Positions 55,012-63,884 are shown, counted from the stretch's first letter. The stretch is DNA of 64,000 nucleotides from Pseudomonas izuensis (GCF_009861505.1 NZ_WTFT01000019.1:78532-142531); one strand, 5' to 3'. Notes: a model not told the origin generated them from the sequence alone. Program-made: numbers and translations.

Positions 55012-56700
55012 CTTCGCTTTGAGCTCCGCGACGCTGATCTCGCGCATCCGGAATTTCTGGATCTTGCCAGTCACGGTCATCGGGAACTCTTCCACGAACT
55101 TGAAGTAACGCGGCGTCTTGAAGTGCGCGATGCGCTCCTTGCACCAGGCTTGCAGCTCTTGTTCGGTCGCACTGTGGCCGGGGTGGAACTTGATCCAGGC
55201 GACGATCTCTTCACCGTAACGCGAGCAAGGAATGCCGATCACCTGCACGTCAGCCACCGCCGGGTGGGTGAAGAAGAACTCTTCCAGCTCGCGCGGATAA
55301 ATATTCTCACCACCGCGGATGATCATGTCCTTGTTACGTCCGGCGATGCACACATACCCCTCGTCATTCATGCTCGCCAGGTCACCGGTGTGCATCCATC
55401 CTGCCTGGTCGATCGCTTCGGCAGTGCCCTCCGGGTTGTTCCAGTAGCCGAGCATCACGCTGTAGCCCCGAGTGCAGAGTTCGCCGATAGTGCCGCGAGG
55501 TACCGGGTTGCCCGCCTCGTCGATGATCTTGCTTTCCAGCTGTGGCTGAGTGCGGCCGACAGTGGTGACGCGCAATTCCAGATCGTCTGACGGACCGGTC
55601 TGCAACGACACCGGGCTGGTTTCCGTCATGCCGTAGGCAATCTGCACTTCACTCATGTGCATTTCACTGATGACGCGGCGCATCACTTCGATCGGGCAGG
55701 TCGCACCGGCCATGATCCCGGTGCGCAGGCTCGACAGGTCGAACTCGCCGCGTTGCGGTTGATCGAGCATGGCGATGAACATGGTCGGCACGCCGTACAG
55801 CGCGGTGGCCTTTTCTTCGGCGACGGTGTTGAGGGTCAACAGGGGATCGAAGGCATCGTTGGGATAAATCATGGTGCTGCCGTGGGTGATGCAACCCAGA
55901 TTGCCCATGACCATACCGAAACAGTGGTACAACGGCACCGGGATCACCAGGCGATCAGCGGCGGTCAGTCCGAGGCTTTCACCGACCATGTAACCGTTAT
56001 TGAGAATGTTGTAGTGACTGAGGGTCGCGCCCTTGGGGAAACCGGTGGTGCCGGAGGTGTACTGGATGTTCACCGCCTGATCGAAATGCAGGCTGTCCTG
56101 GCGCTCGTGCAATTGTTCGTCCGACACGCCACCGGCCAGTTCGGCCAGTTGCGACCACGGCAGGAAACCGCTGGGCGGTTGCGCATCCAGACTGATGACA
56201 CCGCGCAACTCGGGCAGGCGCTCGCTGTGCAACTGGCCGATGGATTGCTCCGCCAGCTCCGGCACCAGGCCTTGCAACATGGCGTGGTAGTTCGAGGTCT
56301 TGAAGGCCCCGGCGCAAACCAGCCACCGGCAGCCGGATTGCTTCAATACGTATTCGAGTTCGGAACTGCGGTAGGCCGGGTTGATGTTGACCAGGATCAC
56401 GCCGATTTTTGCGCTGGCGATCTGGCTGATGCACCACTGGGCGCAATTCGGTGCCCAGATGCCCAGACGGTCACCGGTCTGCAAGCCCAGCGCCAGCAGT
56501 GCCTTGGCATGCAGGTCCGCCGTCTCCGCCAGCTGCCGCCAGGTGTAGCGCAGCTGTTGATGGCGCACGACCAGCGCTTCCCCGGTCGGATACTGCGCCA
56601 CTGTGTTGTCGAACGCCTGGCCGATGGTCATCGCCAGCAAGGCTTTGTCCTGGGAACCTCGGGTGTAGCTGCGCTGCGGGTTTGCAGTGGGTTGATCCAT
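55006..56700 (-). CDS. AMP-binding acyl-CoA synthetase
   Basis: 564-residue adenylate-forming ligase that activates a carboxylic acid to its CoA thioester. The P-loop-like motif YTSGTTGFPKGAT is at about 213-225. The A8-region GYVCIAGRNKDMIIRGGENIYPRELEE is at about 444-470, and the terminal PMTVTGKIQKFRMRE (about 541-555) has the catalytic lysine. The ATG at 56700 (MDQPTANPQ) follows AGGGA. It is divergent from liuA and shares two LiuR-type palindromes with it, so its substrate may be isovalerate or a related branched or medium-chain acid. This is inferred from context only. Confidence 0.9.
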   Translation of the reverse strand: MDQPTANPQRSYTRGSQDKALLAMTIGQAFDNTVAQYPTGEALVVRHQQLRYTWRQLAETADLHAKALLALGLQTGDRLGIWAPNCAQWCISQIASAKIGVILVNINPAYRSSELEYVLKQSGCRWLVCAGAFKTSNYHAMLQGLVPELAEQSIGQLHSERLPELRGVISLDAQPPSGFLPWSQLAELAGGVSDEQLHERQDSLHFDQAVNIQYTSGTTGFPKGATLSHYNILNNGYMVGESLGLTAADRLVIPVPLYHCFGMVMGNLGCITHGSTMIYPNDAFDPLLTLNTVAEEKATALYGVPTMFIAMLDQPQRGEFDLSSLRTGIMAGATCPIEVMRRVISEMHMSEVQIAYGMTETSPVSLQTGPSDDLELRVTTVGRTQPQLESKIIDEAGNPVPRGTIGELCTRGYSVMLGYWNNPEGTAEAIDQAGWMHTGDLASMNDEGYVCIAGRNKDMIIRGGENIYPRELEEFFFTHPAVADVQVIGIPCSRYGEEIVAWIKFHPGHSATEQELQAWCKERIAHFKTPRYFKFVEEFPMTVTGKIQKFRMREISVAELKAKL

Positions 56701-56793
56701 GATGATCCCTATTGTCTTTATTAACGGGCTACTCGCGGTCTCCCACAATGTGGCTCCGCGTTCTATCTTGAACTGCCTCTACTCTCGCTCAAG

Positions 56794-56853
56794 TTGACGT
56801 TAACGTAAAGGGTGATTGACAGCCATTCGTCACAGGCTTACGTTAACGTAAAG
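56794..56853. promoter_or_regulatory. Two LiuR-type operators in the ligase/liuA divergent promoter
   Basis: TTGACGTTAACGTAAAG (56794-56810) and TTACGTTAACGTAAAG (56838-56853), 43 bp apart. A consensus -35 TTGACA (56816-56821) with a 17-bp spacer places the liuA -10 (TACGTT, 56839-56844) inside the second operator. The first one is placed to serve the minus-strand ligase gene. Confidence 0.8.
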
Positions 56854-56907
56854 GTGAGAGCCAAATCACTGCCCTCCCCACCCGACAAAAAAGCCAAAAG
56901 GTGACCC

Positions 56908-58071
56908 ATGAGCTACCCATCCCTGAATTTTGCCCTCGGTGAAACCATCGATATGCTGCGCGATCAGGTTCAGTCCTTCGTCGCCAAAGAGATCGCTCCC
57001 CGCGCCGCTCAGATCGACACCGACAATCTGTTCCCCGCCGACCTCTGGCGCAAATTCGGCGACATGGGCCTGCTGGGCATCACCGTTCCGGAAGAATATG
57101 GCGGTGCCGGCCTGGGCTACCTGGCCCACGTGGTGGTGATGGAAGAAATCAGCCGTGGCTCGGCCTCGGTGGCGTTGTCCTACGGCGCGCACTCCAACCT
57201 CTGCGTCAACCAGATCAACCGCAACGGCAATCACGAACAGAAATCCAAGTACCTGCCGAAGCTGATCAGTGGCGAGCACATCGGCGCCCTGGCCATGAGC
57301 GAGCCAAACGCCGGCTCCGATGTCGTCTCGATGAAGTTGCGCGCCGACAAACGTGGCGACAAATACGTTCTGAACGGTAGCAAAACCTGGATCACCAACG
57401 GCCCTGACGCCAACACCTACGTGATCTACGCCAAGACCGACCTGGAAAAAGGCCCGCACGGCATCACCGCCTTCATCGTCGAGCGCGACTGGAAAGGCTT
57501 CAGTCGCAGCAACAAGTTCGACAAGCTCGGCATGCGCGGTTCGAACACCTGCGAACTGTTTTTCGATGACGTCGAAGTACCGGAAGAAAACATCCTCGGC
57601 GTACTCAATGGCGGCGTGAAGGTGCTGATGAGTGGCCTCGACTATGAGCGCGTCGTCCTCTCGGGCGGCCCGACCGGGATCATGCAGGCCTGCATGGACC
57701 TGATCGTGCCGTACATCCACGACCGCAAGCAGTTCGGCCAAAGCATCGGCGAATTCCAGCTGATCCAGGGCAAGGTCGCCGACATGTACACCCAACTCAA
57801 CGCCAGCCGCGCCTACCTCTATGCGGTAGCCCAGGCCTGCGAGCGCAACGAAACCGCGCGCAAGGACGCCGCCGGCGTGATCCTCTACAGCGCCGAGCGC
57901 GCCACGCAAATGGCCCTCGACGCGATCCAGATTCTCGGCGGCAACGGCTACATCAACGAATTCCCGGCTGGTCGTCTGTTGCGTGACGCCAAGCTGTACG
58001 AAATCGGTGCTGGCACCAGTGAGATCCGTCGCATGCTGATCGGTCGCGAACTGTTTAACGAAACCCGCTAA
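56908..58071 (+). CDS. liuA: Isovaleryl-CoA dehydrogenase
   Basis: 387-residue FAD-dependent acyl-CoA dehydrogenase that converts isovaleryl-CoA to 3-methylcrotonyl-CoA in leucine breakdown. ALAMSEPNAGSDVVSMKLRA (about 129-148) and WITNGPDANTYVIYAKTD (about 164-181) form the FAD/substrate site. YERVVLSGGPTGIMQACMDL (about 247-266) holds the region of the catalytic glutamate characteristic of IVD. ILGGNGYINEFPAGRLLRDAKLYEIGAGTSEI is at about 347-378. First gene of liuABCD; 11 bp before liuB. Confidence 0.95.
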   Translation: MSYPSLNFALGETIDMLRDQVQSFVAKEIAPRAAQIDTDNLFPADLWRKFGDMGLLGITVPEEYGGAGLGYLAHVVVMEEISRGSASVALSYGAHSNLCVNQINRNGNHEQKSKYLPKLISGEHIGALAMSEPNAGSDVVSMKLRADKRGDKYVLNGSKTWITNGPDANTYVIYAKTDLEKGPHGITAFIVERDWKGFSRSNKFDKLGMRGSNTCELFFDDVEVPEENILGVLNGGVKVLMSGLDYERVVLSGGPTGIMQACMDLIVPYIHDRKQFGQSIGEFQLIQGKVADMYTQLNASRAYLYAVAQACERNETARKDAAGVILYSAERATQMALDAIQILGGNGYINEFPAGRLLRDAKLYEIGAGTSEIRRMLIGRELFNETR

Positions 58072-58082
58072 CGGAGCTGCCC

Positions 58083-59690
58083 ATGGCTATCCTGCATACC
58101 CAGCTCAACCCCCGTTCAGCGGAGTTCGCCGCCAACAGCGCGGCGATGCTCAAACAGGTCGATGCGCTGCACACCCTGCTCGCTCAAGTGGCGCAAGGTG
58201 GCGGCCCGAAGGCCCAGGAACGTCACACTTCGCGGGGCAAATTGCTGCCCCGTGAACGCATCAATCGCCTGCTCGATCCGGGTTCACCGTTTCTCGAGAT
58301 CAGCCAATTGGCGGCCTATGAAGTTTATGGCGAAGACGTTCCGGCCGCGGGCGTGATTGCCGGGATCGGCCGCGTGGAAGGCGTCGAATGCATGATCGTC
58401 GCCAACGATGCCACGGTAAAAGGTGGCTCGTATTACCCGCTGACCGTGAAAAAACACCTGCGGGCCCAGACGATTGCCCAGCAGAACCGTCTGCCGTGCA
58501 TTTATCTGGTGGACTCCGGTGGCGCCAACCTGCCGCGTCAGGATGAAGTGTTTCCGGACCGCGAGCACTTCGGCCGGATCTTCTTCAACCAGGCCAACAT
58601 GAGCGCCATGGGCATTCCGCAGATTGCTGTGGTCATGGGTTCCTGCACTGCTGGCGGCGCTTATGTGCCGGCGATGGCCGACGAAGCGATCATGGTCCGC
58701 GAGCAAGCGACGATCTTCCTCGCCGGCCCGCCGCTGGTGAAAGCGGCAACTGGTGAGGTGGTCAGCGCCGAAGATCTTGGCGGTGCTGATGTACATTGCA
58801 AGATTTCCGGGGTAGCGGACCATTACGCCGAAAGCGATGAACACGCCTTGGCCCTCGCCCGTCGCAGTGTCGCCAACCTCAATTGGCGCAAGCTCGGCGA
58901 CGTGCAGCAACGCGCGCCCATCGCCCCGCTCTACAGCAGCGACGAGTTGTACGGCGTGGTGCCGGCCGATGCCAAACAGCCTTTCGATGTGCGCGAAGTC
59001 ATCGCTCGACTGGTGGACGGCTCGGTATTCGACGAGTTCAAGGCCCTGTTCGGGACGACGCTGGTCTGCGGCTTTGCCTACCTGCACGGTTACCCGATCG
59101 CGATCCTTGCCAACAACGGCATCCTGTTCGCCGAAGCCGCTCAGAAAGGCGCGCACTTTATCGAGCTGGCCTGCCAGCGCGGCATTCCGTTGCTGTTCTT
59201 GCAAAACATCACCGGCTTCATGGTCGGTCAGAAGTATGAAGCCGGCGGCATCGCCAAGCATGGCGCGAAACTGGTGACCGCCGTGGCCTGCGCCAAAGTG
59301 CCGAAGTTCACCGTGATCATCGGAGGCAGTTTTGGCGCCGGCAACTACGGCATGTGCGGTCGGGCCTACGATCCGCGTTTCCTGTGGATGTGGCCGAATG
59401 CGCGCATCGGCGTGATGGGTGCCGAACAGGCCGCCGGCGTGCTGGTGCAGGTCAAGCGTGAGCAGGCCGAACGTGGTGGCCAGGGTTTCAGCGCCGAGCA
59501 GGAAGCCGAGATCAAGCAACCGATCCTCGACCAGTATGAGGAACAGGGCCACCCTTATTACTCCAGCGCTCGCCTGTGGGACGACGGTGTCATTGACCCG
59601 GCGCAGACCCGCGATGTCCTGGGCCTGGCCTTGTCGGCGTCGCTGAATGCACCTATCGAACCGAGCCGCTTCGGCGTGTTCCGGATGTAA
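58083..59690 (+). CDS. liuB: Methylcrotonyl-CoA carboxylase, carboxyltransferase (beta) subunit
   Basis: 535-residue carboxyltransferase subunit of the biotin enzyme that carboxylates 3-methylcrotonyl-CoA. N- and C-terminal crotonase-fold halves are visible. Oxyanion-hole regions lie in MGSCTAGGAYVPAMADE (about 186-202) and IIGGSFGAGNYGMCGRAYDPRF (about 413-434). RGKLLPRERINRLLDPGSPFLE (about 50-71) is the conserved start of the domain. A partial inverted repeat and about 100 bp separate it from liuC. Confidence 0.95.
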   Translation: MAILHTQLNPRSAEFAANSAAMLKQVDALHTLLAQVAQGGGPKAQERHTSRGKLLPRERINRLLDPGSPFLEISQLAAYEVYGEDVPAAGVIAGIGRVEGVECMIVANDATVKGGSYYPLTVKKHLRAQTIAQQNRLPCIYLVDSGGANLPRQDEVFPDREHFGRIFFNQANMSAMGIPQIAVVMGSCTAGGAYVPAMADEAIMVREQATIFLAGPPLVKAATGEVVSAEDLGGADVHCKISGVADHYAESDEHALALARRSVANLNWRKLGDVQQRAPIAPLYSSDELYGVVPADAKQPFDVREVIARLVDGSVFDEFKALFGTTLVCGFAYLHGYPIAILANNGILFAEAAQKGAHFIELACQRGIPLLFLQNITGFMVGQKYEAGGIAKHGAKLVTAVACAKVPKFTVIIGGSFGAGNYGMCGRAYDPRFLWMWPNARIGVMGAEQAAGVLVQVKREQAERGGQGFSAEQEAEIKQPILDQYEEQGHPYYSSARLWDDGVIDPAQTRDVLGLALSASLNAPIEPSRFGVFRM

Positions 59691-59710
59691 TTTTTTATGG
59701 ACTCGGGCAT

Positions 59711-59756
59711 CTGTGGCGAGGGGATTTATCCCCGTTTCGATTGCGCAGCAATCGCC
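59711..59756. repeat. Half copy of the second repeat family inside the liu operon
   Basis: CTGTGGCGAGGGGATTTATC at 59711, followed by CCCGTTTC and GATTGC-GCA-GCAATC. It is the left half of the element at 50258, here without the right arm, in the gap between liuB and liuC. Confidence 0.8.
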
Positions 59757-59792
59757 CCAGCCCGCCCCATATGAATGGTGGAGACGGACAAT

Positions 59793-60608
59793 ATGAGCGA
59801 CTTCAACACCCTCGAACTGCTGACCGACCCACGGGGCTTTGCAACCCTGTGGCTCAGCCGCGAAGAAAAGAACAACGCGTTCAACGCCGAAATGATCCGC
59901 GAACTGATCCTCGCCCTGGACCAGGTGTCGAGCGATGCCAGCCTGCGTTTCCTGCTGGTGCGCGGTCGCGGCAAGCATTTCAGCGCCGGCGCCGACCTGG
60001 CGTGGATGCAGCAATCGGCTGAACTCGATTACCACACCAACCTCGACGACGCCCGGGAACTGGCGGAGTTGATGTACAACCTGGCCAAACTGAAAATACC
60101 GACCTTGGCGGTGGTGCAAGGCGCAGCTTTCGGCGGCGCGCTGGGCCTGATCAGTTGCTGTGACATGGCCATCGGCGTCGATGACGCGCAGTTCTGCCTG
60201 TCGGAAGTGCGCATCGGCCTGGCACCGGCCGTGATCAGCCCGTTCGTGGTGCAAGCCATCGGCGAACGTGCTACCCGGCGCTATGCCTTGACCGCCGAGC
60301 GCTTCGGCGGGCAACGGGCACGGGAACTGGGTCTGTTGTCGGAGAGCTATCCAGCCCAGGAGCTGGAGCAAAAAATCGAGCAGTGGATCGATAACCTGCT
60401 GCTCAACAGCCCGGCAGCCATGCGCGCCAGCAAAGACCTGCTGCGTGAAGTCGGCGACGGCTCGCTGCTCCCTGCGCTGCGCCGCTACACCGAGAATGCT
60501 ATCGCTCGCATCCGCGTCAGCCCCGAAGGCCAGGAAGGCCTGCGTGCCTTCCTGCAAAAACGTCCGCCGAGCTGGCAAGCCGAAATCACCCCCAAGGAGC
60601 CGCGTTGA
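59793..60608 (+). CDS. liuC: Methylglutaconyl-CoA hydratase (enoyl-CoA hydratase family)
   Basis: 271-residue crotonase-fold enzyme that hydrates 3-methylglutaconyl-CoA to HMG-CoA, the substrate of liuE. LLVRGRGKHFSAGADLAWMQ (about 53-72) and VQGAAFGGALGLISCCDMAI (about 107-126) form the oxyanion hole. The ATG at 59793 (MSDFNTLE) follows GGAGA with good spacing; an in-frame GTG at 59775 is less likely. It overlaps liuD by one base. Assignment rests on position as well as on family. Confidence 0.92.
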   Translation: MSDFNTLELLTDPRGFATLWLSREEKNNAFNAEMIRELILALDQVSSDASLRFLLVRGRGKHFSAGADLAWMQQSAELDYHTNLDDARELAELMYNLAKLKIPTLAVVQGAAFGGALGLISCCDMAIGVDDAQFCLSEVRIGLAPAVISPFVVQAIGERATRRYALTAERFGGQRARELGLLSESYPAQELEQKIEQWIDNLLLNSPAAMRASKDLLREVGDGSLLPALRRYTENAIARIRVSPEGQEGLRAFLQKRPPSWQAEITPKEPR

Positions 60609-62563
60609 TGAGCGCACCCGTCCTCACTACCCTGCTGGTGGCCAACCGCGGCGAAATCGCTTGCCGGGTGATGCGCACCGCCAAGGCCCTGGGCCTGACC
60701 ACCGTGGCCGTGCACAGTGCCACCGACCGTGATGCAAGGCACAGCCGCGAAGCCGATATTCGTGTCGATCTGGGTGGCAGTAAAGCCGCCGACAGCTATC
60801 TGCAAATCGACAAACTGATCGCCGCCGCCAAGGCCAGCGGTGCCCAGGCGATCCACCCCGGTTATGGTTTCCTGTCGGAGAACGCCGGGTTCGCCCGTGC
60901 CATTGAACAAGCCGGCCTGATTTTCCTCGGCCCGCCCGCCTCGGCCATCGATGCGATGGGCAGCAAGTCCGCCGCCAAGGCCCTGATGGAAACCGCCGGC
61001 GTGCCGCTGGTGCCGGGTTATCACGGCGAAGCGCAAGACCTCGACACCTTCCGCGACGCCTGTGAACGCATTGGCTACCCGGTGCTGCTCAAAGCCACGG
61101 CTGGTGGCGGCGGCAAGGGCATGAAAGTGGTCGAGGACGTCAGCCAGCTGGCCGAAGCCCTGGCCTCGGCCCAGCGTGAAGCGCAATCGTCATTCGGCGA
61201 TTCGCGGATGCTGGTGGAGAAATACTTGCTGAAACCGCGTCACGTGGAAATCCAGGTCTTCGCCGATCAACACGGCAACTGCCTGTACCTCAACGAACGT
61301 GACTGCTCGATTCAGCGTCGGCACCAGAAAGTCGTCGAAGAAGCACCGGCACCCGGCCTGAGCCCGGAGCTGCGCCGCGCCATGGGCGAAGCCGCCGTGC
61401 GTTCGGCGCAAGCCATCGGTTACGTCGGGGCCGGCACCGTGGAGTTTCTGCTGGATGCTCGCGGTGAGTTCTTCTTCATGGAAATGAACACGCGCCTGCA
61501 GGTCGAACACCCGGTCACTGAAGCCATCACCGGCCTCGACCTGGTGGCCTGGCAGATTCGCGTGGCCCGTGGCGAAGCTTTGCCGATGACCCAGGATCAG
61601 GTGCCGCTGATTGGCCATGCCATTGAAGTACGGTTGTATGCCGAAGATCCGGGCAACGATTTCCTGCCGGCCACCGGTCGCCTGGAGTTGTACCGCGAGT
61701 CCGCGCCGGGCGCGGGTCGCCGGGTGGATAGCGGTGTCGAAGAGGGCGACGAAATTTCACCCTTCTACGACCCGATGCTCGGCAAGCTGATTGCCTGGGG
61801 CGAGGACCGTGAGCAGGCTCGCTTGCGCCTGCTGAGCATGCTCGATGAATTCGCCATTGGCGGGCTCAAGACCAATATCAACTTCCTGCGCCGGATCATC
61901 GGTCATCCGGCGTTTGCCGCCGCCGAACTGGATACCGGGTTCATCCCGCGCTATCAGGAACAACTGCTGCCTGCGCCGTCCGGGCTCAGCGATGAGTTCT
62001 GGCAAGCCGCTGCCCAGGCGTTTGCCCAAAGCCAGCACAGTACATCGCGTAGCGATGACCCGAGTTCGCCGTGGGCTATCGGCAACGGCTTCCGCTCCGG
62101 GCTGCCAGCGGAAATCACCCTGCACCTGAGCTGTGAAGGCCAGGACCGCGCGTTGACGCTGGGCGACCGCAACGCCCACAGCGCACAGCTCAAAGGCGAG
62201 CAATTGCTGACCGAGCACAACGGTCTGCGCCGCCAGCATCGGGCGATCCGCCGGGGCGATTTCGTGTACCTGCAATGGGAAGGTGAACTGCGCCGTATCG
62301 AGTCCTACGACCCGATCAGCGCCGTTGAAGCCAGTCACAGTCATCACGGCGGCCTGACCGCGCCCATGAACGGCAGCATCGTGCGTGTGCTGGTGGAGGC
62401 CGGGCAAACAGTCGAAGCCGGGGCGCAATTGGTGGTGTTGGAAGCGATGAAGATGGAGCACAGCATTCGTGCGCCCCACGCCGGTGTGGTGAAGGCGCTG
62501 TATTGCCAGGAAGGCGAGATGGTCAGCGAAGGCAGTGCGTTGGTCGAGCTGGAAGAAGCGTAA
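60608..62563 (+). CDS. liuD: Methylcrotonyl-CoA carboxylase, biotin-containing (alpha) subunit
   Basis: 651-residue subunit with a biotin carboxylase domain (about 8-452) and a C-terminal biotinyl domain. The ATP-grasp loop KATAGGGGKGMKVVED (about 162-177) and the EMNTRLQVEHPVTE active site (about 296-309) are present. Biotinylated Lys615 is in EAMKMEHS. The ATG at 60608 shares a base with the liuC stop. With LiuB it forms the carboxylase; in this window liuD is the last gene of the cluster. Confidence 0.95.
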   Translation: MSAPVLTTLLVANRGEIACRVMRTAKALGLTTVAVHSATDRDARHSREADIRVDLGGSKAADSYLQIDKLIAAAKASGAQAIHPGYGFLSENAGFARAIEQAGLIFLGPPASAIDAMGSKSAAKALMETAGVPLVPGYHGEAQDLDTFRDACERIGYPVLLKATAGGGGKGMKVVEDVSQLAEALASAQREAQSSFGDSRMLVEKYLLKPRHVEIQVFADQHGNCLYLNERDCSIQRRHQKVVEEAPAPGLSPELRRAMGEAAVRSAQAIGYVGAGTVEFLLDARGEFFFMEMNTRLQVEHPVTEAITGLDLVAWQIRVARGEALPMTQDQVPLIGHAIEVRLYAEDPGNDFLPATGRLELYRESAPGAGRRVDSGVEEGDEISPFYDPMLGKLIAWGEDREQARLRLLSMLDEFAIGGLKTNINFLRRIIGHPAFAAAELDTGFIPRYQEQLLPAPSGLSDEFWQAAAQAFAQSQHSTSRSDDPSSPWAIGNGFRSGLPAEITLHLSCEGQDRALTLGDRNAHSAQLKGEQLLTEHNGLRRQHRAIRRGDFVYLQWEGELRRIESYDPISAVEASHSHHGGLTAPMNGSIVRVLVEAGQTVEAGAQLVVLEAMKMEHSIRAPHAGVVKALYCQEGEMVSEGSALVELEEA

Positions 62564-62565
62564 AA

Positions 62566-62668
62566 CTGTAGGAGCGAGCTTGCTCGCGATGAACGTCCAG
62601 ATAACGCGGGCATTCAGGCAGCCCGCGTCATCGTTGACGACCATCGCGAGCAGGCTCGGCTCCTACAA
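62566..62668. repeat. REP doublet
   Basis: CTGTAGGAGCGAGCTTGCTC at 62566 and the inverted unit GCGAGCAGGCTCGGCTCCTA ending near 62668, between convergent liuD and the repressor gene. Confidence 0.88.
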
Positions 62669-62682
62669 GGACCGCGCTGCGT

Positions 62683-63321
62683 CTAGAACTTGGCTGTCGC
62701 CTGAACCACCACGCCGATGATTCGGCACTCTTCGGTGTAAAGGGCTTTCGGATACGTCGGATTGAGCGGGACCAGGTAACGCTGCCCGCCCTCTTCGATC
62801 AACTTGCGGAAAACCGCCTCGCTGCTGTCCGGCCATTGGGCAATGACCAGCTTGCCGGGCTCGGCGTCCACGTCCGGGTCCACCAGAATCAGCATGCCCT
62901 CGGCGATGCTCAGACCCGTCGGTGCAGTCATCGCATCACCGACGACCGTCAGCCAGAACGCCGCGCCCCGGGCGTGATAATCGGACAATTCAAAACGGTA
63001 CTGCGCCTGTTCGCCATCGCGCACTTCTCCGGTTTCCCGCCAGTCACTGACCGGGTAGCGGAAGTACGGGTTGTACTTTTGCGTCAGGGACATTTCGTCG
63101 CCCTGTGAATCCGCGGGCTCGCGAATCACCAGCACCACTTCGAGGAAGTCCATTCCGAGTGCCTTCAACACCCGGTTCATGTTGTCGATGCCAGGCTCGC
63201 GACGTTTGTTCAGCCAGTGGCCAACGCCACCCTGGGACATCCCGAGGCGTTCGGCGAGTATCTCTTGAGTGACTTTGAGTTCACTCATCTTGGCCTTGAC
63301 CAATTCAATCCATTTATCCAT
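62683..63321 (-). CDS. XRE-S24 phage-type repressor with lost protease dyad
   Basis: 212-residue CI/C2/PrtR-like repressor. The XRE HTH is at about 7-60 (TQEILAERLGMSQGGVGHWLNKRREPG). The C-terminal S24 peptidase-like dimerization domain is at about 88-210. The catalytic Ser position is Ala130 (VVGDAMTAP; families have GDSM or GNSM), and the catalytic Lys position is Arg172 (AVFRKLIEE versus FKKL). The cleavage pair Ala-Gly is Thr97-Gly98. The fold is otherwise well conserved (EGMLILVDPD, EPGKLVIAQW, LVPLNPTYP). The ATG at 63321 (MDKWIEL) is the usual start. It probably represses DNA but cannot cleave itself. No prophage genes are in view. Confidence 0.88.
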   Translation of the reverse strand: MDKWIELVKAKMSELKVTQEILAERLGMSQGGVGHWLNKRREPGIDNMNRVLKALGMDFLEVVLVIREPADSQGDEMSLTQKYNPYFRYPVSDWRETGEVRDGEQAQYRFELSDYHARGAAFWLTVVGDAMTAPTGLSIAEGMLILVDPDVDAEPGKLVIAQWPDSSEAVFRKLIEEGGQRYLVPLNPTYPKALYTEECRIIGVVVQATAKF

Positions 63322-63450
63322 GTGCGGCACGATACGTGGGCGCCTCCGGCCAACAAAACACAAATTGTAGTATTTAAACGATGGTCACAAATACAGATCG
63401 TACTAGGATGGCTTCACGGATCTGAATCTATCACGGAGCTTGCCATCACC
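63322..63450. promoter_or_regulatory. Divergent region with candidate repressor operator
   Basis: GTATTT-N13-AAATAC (63370-63394) and the odd palindrome ACAA-A-TTGT (about 63360-63368) lie between the repressor gene and the plus-strand small gene. TGGTCA-N16-TAGGAT is a possible promoter for the latter. The repressor could control both genes here. Confidence 0.4.
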
Positions 63451-63792
63451 ATGACCCAACCTGCCAACGACTTGCCTGATACGCAAATCGACACCTCCCT
63501 CACCTCGCCCCAGGGCTCGGCCGCTGCACAGCGCGCATTGGACTATTACTTGAAACCGGCTGTTTCAGAAGAAGCGGTCGAGACACGATTCTTTGATGTG
63601 AACCGCAACATCAGCAGTGAGGAGGCGCTGGTCCATGCCTCGGACCTGTTGCGTTGTGCCGCCGCCACGGCGTGCGAGTCAGCCAGTCATCTGCAGGGGA
63701 CAAACCGGGACCTGGCGTTTTCGACGGTGCATATGATCGACATGGCCAAGGCCATGGTGGATCGGTCACTGGAGAGGCATCAGAACGGTTGA
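63451..63792 (+). CDS. Small DUF3077/DUF6124-like protein
   Basis: 113-residue soluble protein. The segment NRNISSEEALVHASDLLRCAAATACESAS (about 51-79) and the helical tail (LAFSTVHMIDMAKAMVDRSLE) resemble the small DUF3077/DUF6124 family that is frequent and often multi-copy in Pseudomonas. Function unknown. GGAG precedes the ATG by about 12 bases. It lies between a divergent repressor gene and prrF. Confidence 0.7.
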   Translation: MTQPANDLPDTQIDTSLTSPQGSAAAQRALDYYLKPAVSEEAVETRFFDVNRNISSEEALVHASDLLRCAAATACESASHLQGTNRDLAFSTVHMIDMAKAMVDRSLERHQNG

Positions 63793-63850
63793 AACGAAGG
63801 TGCGAACAAAGAGGACTGGAAAGAATTTTCCAATCGCGCAGACAATTCAT

Positions 63851-63880
63851 TTGACTTGCAAACGAGAATGATTATTCTTG
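63851..63880 (+). promoter_or_regulatory. Fur-controlled promoter of prrF
   Basis: -35 TTGACT (63851-63856) and -10 TATTCT (63873-63878) overlap a Fur box, GAGAATGATTATTCTTG (63864-63880), so iron-loaded Fur would block transcription. Confidence 0.82.
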
Positions 63881-63884
63881 CATC

